From Solicoccozyma terricola (Eukaryota; Basidiomycota; Tremellomycetes; Filobasidiales; Piskurozymaceae), in the NCBI GenBank assembly GCA_001600875.1, contig BCLD01000006.1, forward strand, positions 120,962-184,961: 64,000 nt of DNA, given 5' to 3'. How positions within the stretch are numbered: the first letter of the stretch is position 1; every line of letters begins with the position of its first letter. The position numbers and the translations under genes are program-made. Below are positions 45,201 to 56,086 of this stretch, in pieces. Below the pieces are notes generated by a model. That model was not told where the DNA came from. It saw only the letters and a program-made list of their open reading frames with translations, and ran no database searches.

Positions 45201-47187
45201 GTATGCGGATGAAGTTGGCTTTGGTCCGAAGGAGTTCATCAGTGACCATCGAAGTGAGTGGGGGACCTTGTTCGGAATGCGCGATTGAGGCTGATGAACG
45301 GAGACCGCGCGTATAGTTAACCTCGGCAAATGGGTCCTGGCGAACCTATTCGCAGGTGGGTGTATACCTCGCTCTAAATGATCATGTCTGAGGGGAAAGC
45401 TGACTGTGACCACACCTTCAACCCCCACCAGGCCTTGTGAAAGCGGAGGAACGAGATCTCGCGCGATATGCAAGCGCCGACACCACGGACGGGGATTCCA
45501 CATCTCAACCTCACTCATCAACGGGCATCTCACGGTTAGGTGCACCGATGTCGATCCCGATCGACAATCCTGCGGCGTCACCGAACCGGCGACTGCGATC
45601 GATGTCTTCGTTGAGTAGCAGCATGCCCGCCACTCCGGGAGGTCATCTTGTTGGACTCGCCACCCCTGCTATCACCCCAGCCATCCTTCCGAGCTCCTAC
45701 TCCTCCTCGGCATGGAAGGAATCTAGCGATGGTTGGCCCGGATCCCTTGTTCGGGAGCGGGATTCACTCGCTGCGATTCCTCAATCCCCAGTGTCTGTCC
45801 CGTTGAACACCAATAGCACGGGAGTCAATACTCCAAATGTGAATGCCACTAAGTCACCGAGAATCGACGACGCTAGCAACAAGGATTATTTCTCATTCAG
45901 GTCTTCACGACCGGCATCGAGCTCAAATGCAGCTTCCAAAGAGCCGTCTCCCAATCGGCAAGGAGATTCCGGATCTCAGGCTCCTCCTACGCCTGCCCCG
46001 CCTGCCCCGCCTGCCCCGCCTGCTACCCCTGCTACCCCTGGGAAGAGCGGGCTGATGGGCAGGTTCAAGGGACTAGGTGGGAAGGGGAAGAAGACGCCTT
46101 CGACCGACCTCGCTTCGGCGTTTCCTTCTATGCCGGAACATGATGAGGCGGAGGAGGAGCCGAGTGAGGAAAAAGAGGTGAGTAGGAAGTTAAATGCACT
46201 TCAGTTTCCATTTCCCAAGCTGATTCTGGTTGAATTCTCTTCGAACAGGATTCCAACTTATCCCCTGAAGAAGCTGCCCAACTCAAGATCCTAGCTGCCG
46301 TTCGATCCCACCCGTTCTACCCGCCTCCTCCATCTGAAGCACCTCCAATTACCTTCCCTCCCTCTACCGCTGTTCTTATCTCTGAAGAGACGAAAGATTC
46401 GGGCGCGTGGGCTGTGACTTACCGAAGTATGGTCGGACGAACAGACGAGGATATCGAGCCTTTAGAAATGGCTGCTCCGGGATGGACGTTGGAATATCTG
46501 TTTGCGGGAAGGGGTAGGATAAGGGAGCCTGTAAAATTGTGTTTCTTATTGGAGCCGGTTGTTGAGAGTGATGCGTCGAGGAGGTTGTCGGTTATGCCTG
46601 CGAAGTGAGTTATTGGGCGTGGGCGAGATGAGGAATCGAGCTAAACTACGTGGCTTATGGTCGCGTATAGCAACTCGCGTTTGACAGCAAATAGGGTATT
46701 GAGGATTAGGAAGGTGGTACAATACGTGGGTTCTACGAAATAGGGTCTCTTCCTTCGCTATCACTATCACTAAAAATTTGTACGCTCTCTCTCTCTCGCC
46801 TTTTGACAGATCTTTGACAAACTCGAATTGGAGCCGTCAACCGTGGCGCGTCGTGGTTCCACCTCATCGACCCACTCTCAACGACCTATCACTACTGCTG
46901 GTAAAATAGACGCCATCACGGGTGTTCAGACGGCAACGACTGCGCCGTTCGCATCCATCAGGAAGCTTGGCGTAGGAGCGAATGTAGTCCTGCCCACGGG
47001 GAAGGCAGGTGCGGGCGATGACGGTGTTAATGAAGGAGGCGTGAGGGCGGAGGATGTGTTGGAGGTGTTGTGCTGTGACGTTGTAGTGCCGGTGACGATG
47101 ACTCTTGCTGCTGTGCGGCAGTTCATCTGGAATGCACGAGGAGGTGGGATTGGGGATGTGGTGTTGTACTATCGACTGAAGGAGTGA
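42273..47187 (+). CDS. WD40 protein WDR48/UAF1 (deubiquitinase cofactor), greatly extended
   Basis: UAF1/WDR48 activates the deubiquitinases USP1, USP12 and USP46. The S. pombe equivalent is Bun107. The ATG at 42273 gives MPATSRRISYVLSPPTSP. WD blades follow: GILYTGGRDGLVAGWEVG, QTHTDWVNDLILC, ISASSDRTIRAWSP, VMFSGGLDRQILAWDINS, GTPEKVVRIWDPRVGG, LVGHSDNIRSICLSDDGRY, LLSGSSDCTIKLWSLSAQRC and FVWTATGSASVKRW, then a late ILSDRQHVLTVDTSGEIAVW. An acidic insert sits between early blades (42680-42840), and long Ser/Pro linkers follow blade 7. The C-terminal DUF3337 sheet ends ARGGGIGDVVLYYRLKE, the expected WDR48 ending. About eight introns are present. At about 1,450 residues it is twice the human length because of the linkers, one of them a minisatellite. 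Confidence 0.9.
45991..46041 (+). repeat. Coding minisatellite (Ala-Pro-Pro)
   Basis: Nine-base units CCTGCCCCG repeat in frame and encode an APPAPPAPP run that drifts to ATPATPG. It lies in the UAF1 linker and may vary in copy number. Confidence 0.9.
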
Positions 47188-47451
47188 GGGTGGCGGTGGC
47201 GGTGGCGGTGGCGAGATATGGAATACCCGAAACAATGACGTGTCATGATCCGCGGAATGAGCTAGCACTCACGCTGTGGAAGGTTCGAGTAAGAAACGTC
47301 ATCCTTCCGTGGAAAAGTTGGACAGCGACAGCAGGTATATAGTCCAAGGTCATCCCATCCTCATCAGCGACTGCTCCTCATTCCATACAACACACCCACC
47401 CCCCCCCTCATCCCCCCCAACCCACATAAACCACTCACATCACATCACATC
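47188..47451 (+). promoter_or_regulatory. HSP70 promoter with heat-shock-element-like repeats and TATA
   Basis: The 264-base spacer contains GAAGGTTC at 47279-47286, a correct GAA-nn-TTC heat-shock element pair, followed by an AAGAAA and a TTCCGTGGAA inverted repeat (47305-47314) that are looser matches. A TATATA at 47336-47341 lies 111 bases before the ATG. C-rich, CATCA-repeat sequence fills the 5' UTR. The order fits heat-shock-factor control, which is inferred. Confidence 0.65.
47189..47212 (+). repeat. GGTGGC hexamer repeat in UAF1 3' UTR
   Basis: About four GGTGGC units start within two bases of the UAF1 stop at 47185-47187. Confidence 0.85.
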
Positions 47452-49608
47452 ATGGTCGCAGCTGTCGGTATCGATTTGGGTACCACCTACTCTTGTGTCG
47501 CTGTCTTCAGGCAGGACAGGTGAGCTTGTCTCCTCGTCGCCTTTCCCGCGTGGTCACCCCTTTCTAACATCCTCCTCCTCCCCGCTTCCCACACTCAGGG
47601 TCGAAATCATCGCCAACGACCAAGGCAACCGAACCACTCCCTCCTATGTCGCTTTCAACGACTCGGAGCGTCTCATTGGTGATGCCGCCAAGAACCAGGT
47701 GTGTTACTCCCTCAAAACTGTTCCATTACATCTCCCCAGTCATTAATCACCCTTTCCCATCCCCCCTCTCCTTAGGTCGCCATGAACCCATACAACACCG
47801 TCTTCGATGCCAAGCGTCTCATTGGTCGAAAATTCGCCGACGCTGAGGTCCAGGCTGACATGAAGCACTGGCCATTCAAGGTCATTGACAAGGGTGGCAA
47901 GCCAGTCATCCAGGTCGAATTCAAGGGAGAGCAGAAGGAATTCGTGAGTTGTTATCCCATCACTTTTGATTACGTCGTTTAGCTGACCATTTCGCATCAC
48001 GTCATCCGCTTCCGTCGCCGTCCGCAGACCCCAGAGGAGATCTCTTCCATGGTTCTCATCAAGATGCGAGAGACCGCAGAGGCTTACCTCGGTGGTGACG
48101 TCAAGGATGCCGTCGTCACCGTCCCAGCCTACTTCAACGACTCTCAGCGTCAAGCTACCAAGGATGCCGGTTTGATCGCTGGTCTCAATGTCCTCCGAAT
48201 CATCAACGAGCCAACTGCCGCTGCCATCGCATACGGACTCGATAAGAAGTCCGCAGGTGAGAAGAACGTTCTCATCTTCGACTTGGGAGGTGGTACTTTC
48301 GATGTATCTCTCCTTACTATCGAGGAGGGTATCTTCGAGGTCAAGGCCACCGCCGGTGACACCCATTTGGGTGGTGAAGACTTCGACAACCGTCTCGTCA
48401 ACCACTTTGTTCAGGAGTTCAAGAGGAAGAACAAGAAGGATCTTTCATCCAACGCTCGTGCTCTCCGTCGTCTCCGAACCGCGTGTGAACGTGCCAAGCG
48501 AACCCTCTCTTCCGCCGCGCAGACCTCGATCGAGATTGACTCCCTCTTTGACGGTATCGATCTTTACACTTCGATCACCCGTGCTCGATTCGAGGAGCTC
48601 TGCCAGGACCTCTTCCGATCGACCATGGACCCGGTCGAGAAGGTTCTCAAAGACTCAAAGATCGACAAGGCTTCCGTTAGCGAGATCGTCCTCGTCGGTG
48701 GTTCCACTCGTATCCCAAAAATTCAAAAGCTCGTATCCGACATGTTCTCCGGTCGTGAACCAAACCGTTCGATCAACCCCGATGAAGCCGTCGCATACGG
48801 TGCTGCTGTTCAAGCCGCTATCCTCACCGGTGACACCTCGTCAAAGACCCAGGATCTCCTCTTGCTCGACGTCGCTCCTCTCTCTACCGGTATCGAGACC
48901 GCTGGTGGTGTCATGACCCCGCTCATCAAGCGAAACACCACCGTTCCTACCAAAAAGTCCGAGATCTTCTCCACCTACTCGGACAACCAGCCAGGTGTGC
49001 TCATCCAGGTCTACGAGGGTGAACGTGCACGAACCAAGGATTGCAACCTCCTCGGAAAGTTCGAGCTCACCGGTATTCCACCCGCTCCTCGTGGTGTCCC
49101 CCAAATCGAAGTCACCTTCGATATCGATGCCAACTCTATCCTTAACGTCTCCGCCGCCGACAAGACCACCGGTAAGAGTGGCAAGATCACCATCACCAAC
49201 GACAAGGGTCGTCTCTCAAAGGAGGAGATCGAGCGCATGGTCGCCGACGCTGAGAAGTACAGGGCAGAAGATGAGGCAGAGGCTGCCAGGATTCAAGCCA
49301 AGAACAGTCTCGAGCAACAGGCTTACAGCCTCAAGCAGACTTGTGAGGACCCCGCCACCGCCGACAAGCTCGACGCCGCCGACAAGGAGACTTTGCTCGC
49401 CAAGTGCAAGGAAACCCTCGGTCACTTGGAGAACAGCGAGAGCGCTTCCAAGGAGGAGTTCGACTCTTGGGCCAAGGAGCTCACCGAAGTCAGCACCCCT
49501 ATCATGACCAAGATGTACTCGCAAGGTGGAGCTCCAGGTGGCGCCGGTGGTATGCCAGGTGGTGCACCTGCTCACGAGGCCGGCCCAGAGGTTGAGGAGG
49601 TTGATTAG
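47452..49608 (+). CDS. SSA1: Cytosolic heat shock protein 70 (Ssa type)
   Basis: Hsp70 folds and refolds proteins and works with DnaJ partners and Hsp110. It starts [19 protein letters not shown] at 47452. The nucleotide-binding domain has IDLGTTYS, then [38 protein letters not shown] and [15 protein letters not shown]. The interdomain linker is in the region [16 protein letters not shown]. The substrate domain has [19 protein letters not shown] and [19 protein letters not shown], and the Gly-rich tail ends with the cytosolic EEVD motif. Three introns occur (about 47520-47600, 47700-47775 and 47944-48027), all near the 5' end, leaving a long last exon. Codon use is strongly biased to C-ending codons, as for a highly expressed gene. 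Length, about 642 residues, is standard. Confidence 0.97.
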
Positions 49609-49922
49609 AGTGATTAAAATACAAGCGTAGCAGCAGTTTCATGACGATAGAACCTCTTTTTGTACATTTAATTTCTGAAGTCGATCTATGAGATCATCTG
49701 GACTTTTCACCTAATTTTGCACTTGCCATCTGGATGCCGCTGCAAAAGCCTGTGATGCTCTTGGGCGAAAGTTATTCTGCAAACCGCATACGAACGGGAC
49801 ATCATGGCAAGCGGGTTTGATGGCGCCGCCGTCGTCGTAGGCTCAGCCGAATTATGAGGCGTGTCCCGATATGCTACGACCCGCCATATCATTTGTCCCC
49901 TGGGTCGTCGGTCGCTAACTCT
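49609..49922. other. Intergenic, convergent
   Basis: A 314-nt spacer between the HSP70 stop and the orphan minus-strand gene. It contains TTTTGTACATTTAATTTC-like 3' UTR sequence just after HSP70. I see no gene. Confidence 0.5.
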
Positions 49923-51428
49923 TTACATTACACTTTCCTCCGAGACGTCTCCATCCGCGCCCGACCTCTCCCATTCCTCTTCAACTCCACATGTACAGGG
50001 GGGTCGGTGTTGATAGAGTGGATCCCCCTCTTTAGCCCACACTGGAAGGATCTCAGATCGGCTATCCCCAGCATCCACAGGCTCACAACAATAAAACAGT
50101 CGCCTTTTGAAGAGGTCGAGGCGAGCTTGTGCTGCCTCGTTGTCCTCCGCTGCAGCGAGCGTCTTGCATAGTAGCCCGACTCGTTTACGGAAACCTCTAG
50201 CCACCTGATGGTCTTCCACAACCAGGATGATACGGGTGTTGGCCTCTTCGTCGGCTCCCTTACGCTGCATCATGCCAACGAAATCGAAAATTGGGTCCCA
50301 GAGAACAATCGGTAAGATGTCTGAATGCTTCTTTTTGACGGAAGGATCGTACACGATGATGAGGCGACGGATTTGCCAGCGACTCATGATGAAACGACCG
50401 GAATCGGCCTGGATGGGAATCCACGGTCCAATTTCCAGAGTGAGGAGGGTTTGGTTATCAGCTTTGTAGACCTCGTCTCCAGCGGTAGCGAGGGGCAGTG
50501 ACGCCACCGGGAGGAGGATGGCAGAACCAGGTCTACCGACATCTATGAACGTGGTGGACAGCCTGATGCGGTCAGGCTGGGAGATGTCCAGGATCTTAAC
50601 CGTTGTGGCCAAAATTCCTTTGCTCGAGCTTGAGCTTCCTCCTTTAATGCCCATCATCGGAGCAACCCCTTGGGAAACCTGCTTAATCGTTTGATTGAGG
50701 TACTCTGAATCTGAAGGAAAGCAGTCACTCCCAATGACTTGAGGAGGTCCACCGGGATCTTTAGGCCTGTCCAAAGACAGCTCGACCTCCAAATCGGTAG
50801 CTTGCAACATTGTAGTCGCTAGAACAGCCATCGGATCAGCATCTTCTTCAGGAATTTCCTTGGGTAGCGCTTGAAGGTCACTGATCGAGAGGGAAATTCC
50901 AACGCCTTCGCCCCTGGTCGCCATTCGGCGAGCAATGAGACCCGGAAGGATGGTGACTCCACCGGGGGTGGTGAGGTCGTGAGACAGCTTCATGTGGTTG
51001 ATGTTGGATCTCTTCCGCTGAGGCACCTGGTGTTCATCTTCTGCTTCAGAATTGGCAACGGGCGTTGCAGTGAGCAAGCTAGGCAGTGATCGAGTGGATG
51101 CCGGGTTAGCTGATACGGAAGGAGTGATACCTTTCATCGATCCCTCTCCTTTTCCTTCTTCCCTCGGAGTCGTCCTGTCGCCGTTTGGTTTTGACATGGC
51201 GTTTTGTTCCGTACCACCGCTTGCGAAGACATTTTCCCGAAAGCGAACCTCCGAATCCTCGGTACTCTTGTGAGTATTACCAATGGCTGTCGAAGCCATT
51301 GACCTCCACGCGAGTAATGCTATGATTGAGAGGACGAGGACGTATAACCATTTCGTTTGTGTGTCGCCCGTCAGGTTCAGTTGATCGTACACCTGCTCCG
51401 AGGCAAGTGAGAGCTCGGTGGACTCCAT
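49923..51428 (-). CDS. Orphan single-exon protein with N-terminal membrane segment
   Basis: I do not recognise this 501-residue protein. It starts MESTELSLASEQVYDQLN at 51428, with a single hydrophobic helix WLYVLVLSIIALLAWRSM at about residues 28-45. The region after it is charged and Ser/Thr-rich, so the rest probably sits in the cytosol or lumen as an anchored domain. A compact C-terminal half contains VKILDISQPDRIRLSTTFID, then LTLEIGPWIPIQADSGR, FIMSRWQIRRLIIVYDPSV and IILVVEDHQVARGFRKRVG. The end has a CTCG motif and an acidic tail, DVSEESVM. It has no introns, unusual among its neighbours. The start is 400 bp from a divergent orphan gene. No enzyme motif is evident; a membrane-tethered adaptor is only a guess. 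Confidence 0.7.
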   Translation of the reverse strand: MESTELSLASEQVYDQLNLTGDTQTKWLYVLVLSIIALLAWRSMASTAIGNTHKSTEDSEVRFRENVFASGGTEQNAMSKPNGDRTTPREEGKGEGSMKGITPSVSANPASTRSLPSLLTATPVANSEAEDEHQVPQRKRSNINHMKLSHDLTTPGGVTILPGLIARRMATRGEGVGISLSISDLQALPKEIPEEDADPMAVLATTMLQATDLEVELSLDRPKDPGGPPQVIGSDCFPSDSEYLNQTIKQVSQGVAPMMGIKGGSSSSSKGILATTVKILDISQPDRIRLSTTFIDVGRPGSAILLPVASLPLATAGDEVYKADNQTLLTLEIGPWIPIQADSGRFIMSRWQIRRLIIVYDPSVKKKHSDILPIVLWDPIFDFVGMMQRKGADEEANTRIILVVEDHQVARGFRKRVGLLCKTLAAAEDNEAAQARLDLFKRRLFYCCEPVDAGDSRSEILPVWAKEGDPLYQHRPPCTCGVEEEWERSGADGDVSEESVM

Positions 51429-51828
51429 GGGAGAAATGTCGTAGGAGCCAAGAAAATATTACAATGGATGAAATCGAGACTGAATCCAACACTACAAAGT
51501 TGCGCGATTGCAACAAGCTTCAGGGTGGGTTTATATGTTCCCTTTCATAACAGGACTTGCAGTGTCCCGCCACCACGGTGTTTCAGGTGGGTCACGTGCT
51601 TCAAGTCTGGGCGTCGAAATGTTGGCGACCGTCGAGCAGATGACGGTGAGAAGGATCATCACCAACAACGTCAAGACTAGAAGGCATCTCATCAAGTGGA
51701 GCCACCTCGCCCAAGGAGGAGGACTTGGTTGTATTCCCGCCCATATAAAACCAGCATTGTGTGATTCCGGGAGCTCTCAAAATCCCACTTCCACCTTCAT
51801 CCACCGCGCGACCCGTACGCGAGCAACG
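51429..51828. promoter_or_regulatory. Bidirectional promoter region of two orphan genes
   Basis: This 400-nt divergent spacer feeds the membrane-anchored orphan (minus) and the large nuclear-type orphan (plus). I note no TATA box in good position and no repeat. Confidence 0.5.
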
Positions 51829-54800
51829 ATGGTTACAGCAAGCACAAGCTCCAAACAGCAGCGCCAGCCAGTGATAATCATCTCATCTACAGGAGTTACT
51901 AGCAAGATCACTAAAAGTAAGATTGACTCCCCCACCTTGACGTGCACACCCTGTCAACTGACCCGTATCCTCGACTCCTTCCCTAGCAAACCGAACTCTA
52001 GCAAACTTCAAGGCAAAAGTAGCTGAAAAGCTGCATCTCAGTGGCCACAGTGAGGTATGGCTCCAACATGATAGAGGCAATGGAGTAATAGCGCCATTGC
52101 AAGATGGTGAGCGGCCTTCGTTAGCAACCACTCAATCAGCAAACGCTGACTTTATTTCATTACGCAGACTTCGATTATCGCGCATTCATTCAAAGACTAG
52201 ACGCATCCACCACTCCACTCCAGCTCAAAGTTCAAGCTCTACCAAGTGCCGCCAGCAATTACGTCGCTTCGACGTCCGCCGCATCGATTCCCTCCTCATC
52301 TACAGTCTCCGGCGCCACTAAGAAACGCAAGCGTTCTGCATCACCACCGGCAGGCAATGGACTTGTAGAGCAGTCAGCGGGAGATTCGCCAAAGAAGAAA
52401 AAAAAGAAGAAGAAGAAGAAACGTGATAGTGAAACTCAAGGTGGGCTGGGATTTGGGAGAATGTCGCTCTACTCGTGCTGATTTTCATGTGGTTATCGCG
52501 GCTACACAGCTCCCCATGCGTCTGTACCTTCACCCAACAGCTCCGCAATATCGGCGCCGGTACCACCGACGGGCCCACATGTGCAACAGCGTTCGAAGCC
52601 CCCAATTCCCAAAATCTCAATTCCAGACCCTCCTTCCTTTTCACCTAATCCAGATGCATCCACCAAGCCCATCCGACTTGGCAAACTCGTATCATACAAG
52701 CCGGCAAAGCCGTCTCCTCTTGGTCGTAGTGTCGATACCGATCCTATGGAAAACTTTGTGGCTCAGACAGAACCAATGGTGGCTGCTACCACCACGACGA
52801 GTCGCAAACGGTCGAAGCGTCCACCCACACACCTGAATGAAGTTTCAGTTGGACCTTCGGGCCCAGCCTCAGCGGAGCGTGCTCCACCAGTATCAGCAAT
52901 AGAGGCTCAGAAGAAACGGGAGACAGATCTTAACTCGGCGATAGTGAAAAACGCTTCACCCACGATTCATCATCTGCCACAGGATACCGTGTCCCCTCGA
53001 GAAGTGAAGAAGAGGAAGCGCAAGTCATCGGCAGGCAACAAGGAGAGCTCAGCGCGATCAGAGGATGGCATTCCTCCTTGCACGGCAATAAGTACTGACA
53101 ACAAGCAACAGACTCAGCAACAAACCAAAAAGCAGAGAAAGGAAAGCAGTACCGCTGTCGAGAACTCTGTAAAATCCAACGTCGTCCTTCCATCCAAAAC
53201 GACTCCCAACAAGTCCTCGGCTGAAAACTCGTTCAGTGGTCAACAAACGCCACCAAGTCAAAATTCCGCAAAGAAAGTAGGCAATGTTTCGAAATCTAGT
53301 ACTATTGCTCTCGCGGAGTATCGGCGACTGCACCCCGAGCTGAAGACATCCAGTCCGGTATCGCGGTTAGCGGTCAAAGCACCGTCGCCAGTCGTAACAG
53401 CGGCAGCGAGCATGCCTACGTCCTCAGCCGTCTCGGCAACATTTACGGAGAACCCACCAGCTGTTGAGAAGGCTGTGCCCGTCACCCCGAGCTCGCTTCT
53501 CCGCGAGGTCACACCGTCTAGTAACACCAAATCCAAAGCGCAAAGGAGGGTCACTGAACATTCCCCTCATCCGCTTCCAGTGCATTCAATTTCCTCTCCA
53601 CCTTCCGTTCCTACTGCAACCTTCTCGAATCCGGTCTCCCCACCATCTGCTCCAATTGTCCTGCCAACATCAGTCCCTGCCGCTGCTGCCGCTGCTTCCA
53701 TCACCGAACCATCGAGCAAAGCTACTCCTGCAAGGCCCGTGAACAAGGCTGCTATATCACCACGCCTGGTCCGCCTCCCTTCTTCATCTCCAGAAGTCTA
53801 TCCGTCCTCAGAGTCGGAGGGCGAAAAAGAATACGATCGCAGGGTGAAGCTTCAAGGTCCTCGTCGATCTCCGGGAAGCGATGACCTCCAAGCCATCGGT
53901 GATGATGACATCAGCGACGCCGAAAGTGGGAACGATCCTTTAGCAACGCCTACACCTTTCCTTGTGACCGCTGTTGAGCCTTCGGTGCGGTCAGCGGGTG
54001 GCGTTAGCGAGGCAGAAGACGATTGCACGCGGGAGACAGAGGTTGGCCACCTTGGAGATTCCTTGCCAGTTGATACTCAAGACGACATTGCTCAGTCGCC
54101 TCACAGCCAGGAACTTCCATCATCTATCGAGCCGATTAGCGAGCACCAATTCACAGGGGAAACAGGGTCAAGGCAGGGCTTGGGAAGGCAGACTTTTAGG
54201 GATATCGAGGCATTTGCATCGAGCGGTGCCGTACCTCATAACTCTGGCGCTGCTGCGTACTTTGAGGCGCTTGGCGACGATGACGACGACATGTGCAGGA
54301 CTTCCTCTCGAGCGGCTTCAGAGAGTCTCAGACAAGATCGAGCGGTGTCTGCTTTCACGGAAGCTGTCGCGACCCCCGGCGCCGCTGGTCCGGCTGTTTT
54401 GAGTACACCCTTACGACCATCTTCTGGCGATGGTCCTAATTCCCCTTCGTTGAGTCGTCCTCCCAGACCGCTTGACATCATGTCACAACCTTCTCCAACA
54501 CCGAAAACCCGTCGGAGGATGAGCGTCGTTTGTGAGATACCCGTGACGAGACCTACGACTGGAGCCAGTCAGCTAGATCGAGGCGAGGATGACCCTAGTT
54601 TAGCGGCGGAAATGATGCACTCGCAGGTAAGCGAGCGATCTGGTGATTCCAAAGTAGAACTTCCTGACGCCAAGTGTACGACATGCCCTTGTCCGCAGTC
54701 ACTCCACACTTCTATGAAGATCCGACAGCTGCAACGACAAGCCGGAGACTCTGATATATCCCGATCAGCGTATTCGGATGTGGATGAGCTCGCCCCCTCC

Positions 54801-55874
54801 CAGCCGCCCAACGCTGCCCTGGAGAACTTCCCCTTACAACCAGGTGTATCGGATGAAGAACTCAATGGGGCTGAAAGTGGACATCACATTGCAATGGTAC
54901 CGGAATCTGTCAGCGCCATGCGACGAACGCAGGCTAAGGGGGAATGCTGTGACATCTGTCTCGCCGTACCACCTCACCTACAGCGCAAGTGTCCGATCAT
55001 CATCGGTGGACTTCGATCAGTGGTCGATCGGCTGGAAGAGCTGCAAAAGGATGGCAGTAGCCCGCGAGGCATCGAGTCCCTCAAGGTTTGGGAGGCAAAG
55101 CTGAAGCGGCACACTGTTGCACGCTCGGACCTTGCGCATCTGCGCAATCGAGAAGATGAGGCCGATGCCAATGCAGACTCGCCTGACTTGCTGTCGAAAG
55201 ACCAAACGGCCTCCCAGTTGTCCGCCACAAACCTCTTAGCAGCTGAAGTTCCAGCTCAAGAGTTCGAGGGACTGAAGGAGGTGATCACGACCGACGAAAA
55301 GTTCGTTGACCCGGGTGTTGAAAAGTTCGTTGACCCGGGTCTACCAGAGGAACAACACATTACCCTTGGTATCGAGCTCAACTCCGACAGCTCACAAGAG
55401 ACCGATGAAGACAGTTCCGCTGACTACGATACTGATGTTGAAAGGGAAGATACTGGCGTTTCCTTTATGGCCCTCAACTCCGCCCGATCACCAAACGACA
55501 CCATGCTCCGGAAGTCGCTCCTGAATGGAAACACCGCCATCCCGTCCCTCTCTAGTCTCAGCGCCGATTCGTTACGTCGAAGGCGTAGCCAGGGGAGCTT
55601 GGCTGGTTCGGTGACCGGCAGATCGAGTGTCGGCGGCAGGTCTCGTCACGGCTCCGAATCGGTGGCAGGCGACGCCGGATCCGCGGCCATATTGACATCA
55701 GAGAGTGACGGCGATGGCGATGGCGCGTCGACCGAGGATAGCAGCGATGAGGACAGTGATGATGACGCTCTGCAAGGCAATGGTCCCCTCGATCCATCCA
55801 TTGAAGCTAGGATGATCAAGCCAGGTCAGAAGAAAACGTCATTGAAAACCAAAGGCCAATTGACGGGCTGGTAG
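51829..55874 (+). CDS. Orphan large, Ser-rich, probably nuclear protein with cysteine motifs
   Basis: I do not recognise it. The ATG at 51829 gives MVTASTSSKQQRQPVIII, then exons give LANFKAKVAEKLHLSGHSEV and DFDYRAFIQRLDASTTPLQL, a stretch that could be a ubiquitin-like or PB1-like N-terminal fold. Then comes a Lys-rich run (KKKKKKKKKKRD, about 52390-52425), an obvious nuclear targeting or nucleolar signal. A long Ser/Pro disordered region follows. Near the C-terminus there are KCTTCPCPQSLHTSMK and GECCDICLAVPPHLQRKCPI followed by IIGGLRSVVDRLEELQ, two clustered Cys/His sets that might bind zinc. An acidic Ser/Asp tail ends KTKGQLTGW. A 24-base direct repeat duplicates EKFVDPGV near 55296-55340. 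Four introns lie before 52545, after which one exon covers the rest. About 1,270 residues. Confidence 0.7.
55296..55340 (+). repeat. 24-bp direct repeat in the orphan coding region
   Basis: GAAAAGTTCGTTGACCCGGG occurs at 55296 and again at 55320, giving an in-frame doubled EKFVDPG. It is probably a recent slippage duplication. Confidence 0.95.
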
Positions 55875-56086
55875 CGCGGACTAGTTGTAATGATGAATAG
55901 CTTATGACCTGCGCGATGAAATCTCAATGCTGGTGTCTTCGGTACTTGTCTTGTTACCCGCTCCAAGCGGGGACAACATCATCCACCGCGGAATGTTGGC
56001 CAATGGACCGAGCCGGTGCCTGATAATGAAAGTCAAGTCTGCCAATTGCAAGCCAAGTCACGTTGTAGTCATACTCATGAGGGTCA

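Noticed and set aside
47743..48405. A 220-residue antisense open frame across the 5' part of HSP70
   Set aside because: Long antisense frames are common opposite codon-biased HSP70 genes; it has no start context or motif and would overlap the real exons.
4582..49608. A chaperone/proteostasis gene cluster (MDJ1, RPT5, TBCE, HSP70, UAF1)
   Set aside because: The genes are scattered over 45 kb on both strands among unrelated genes; this looks like chance for common housekeeping genes.
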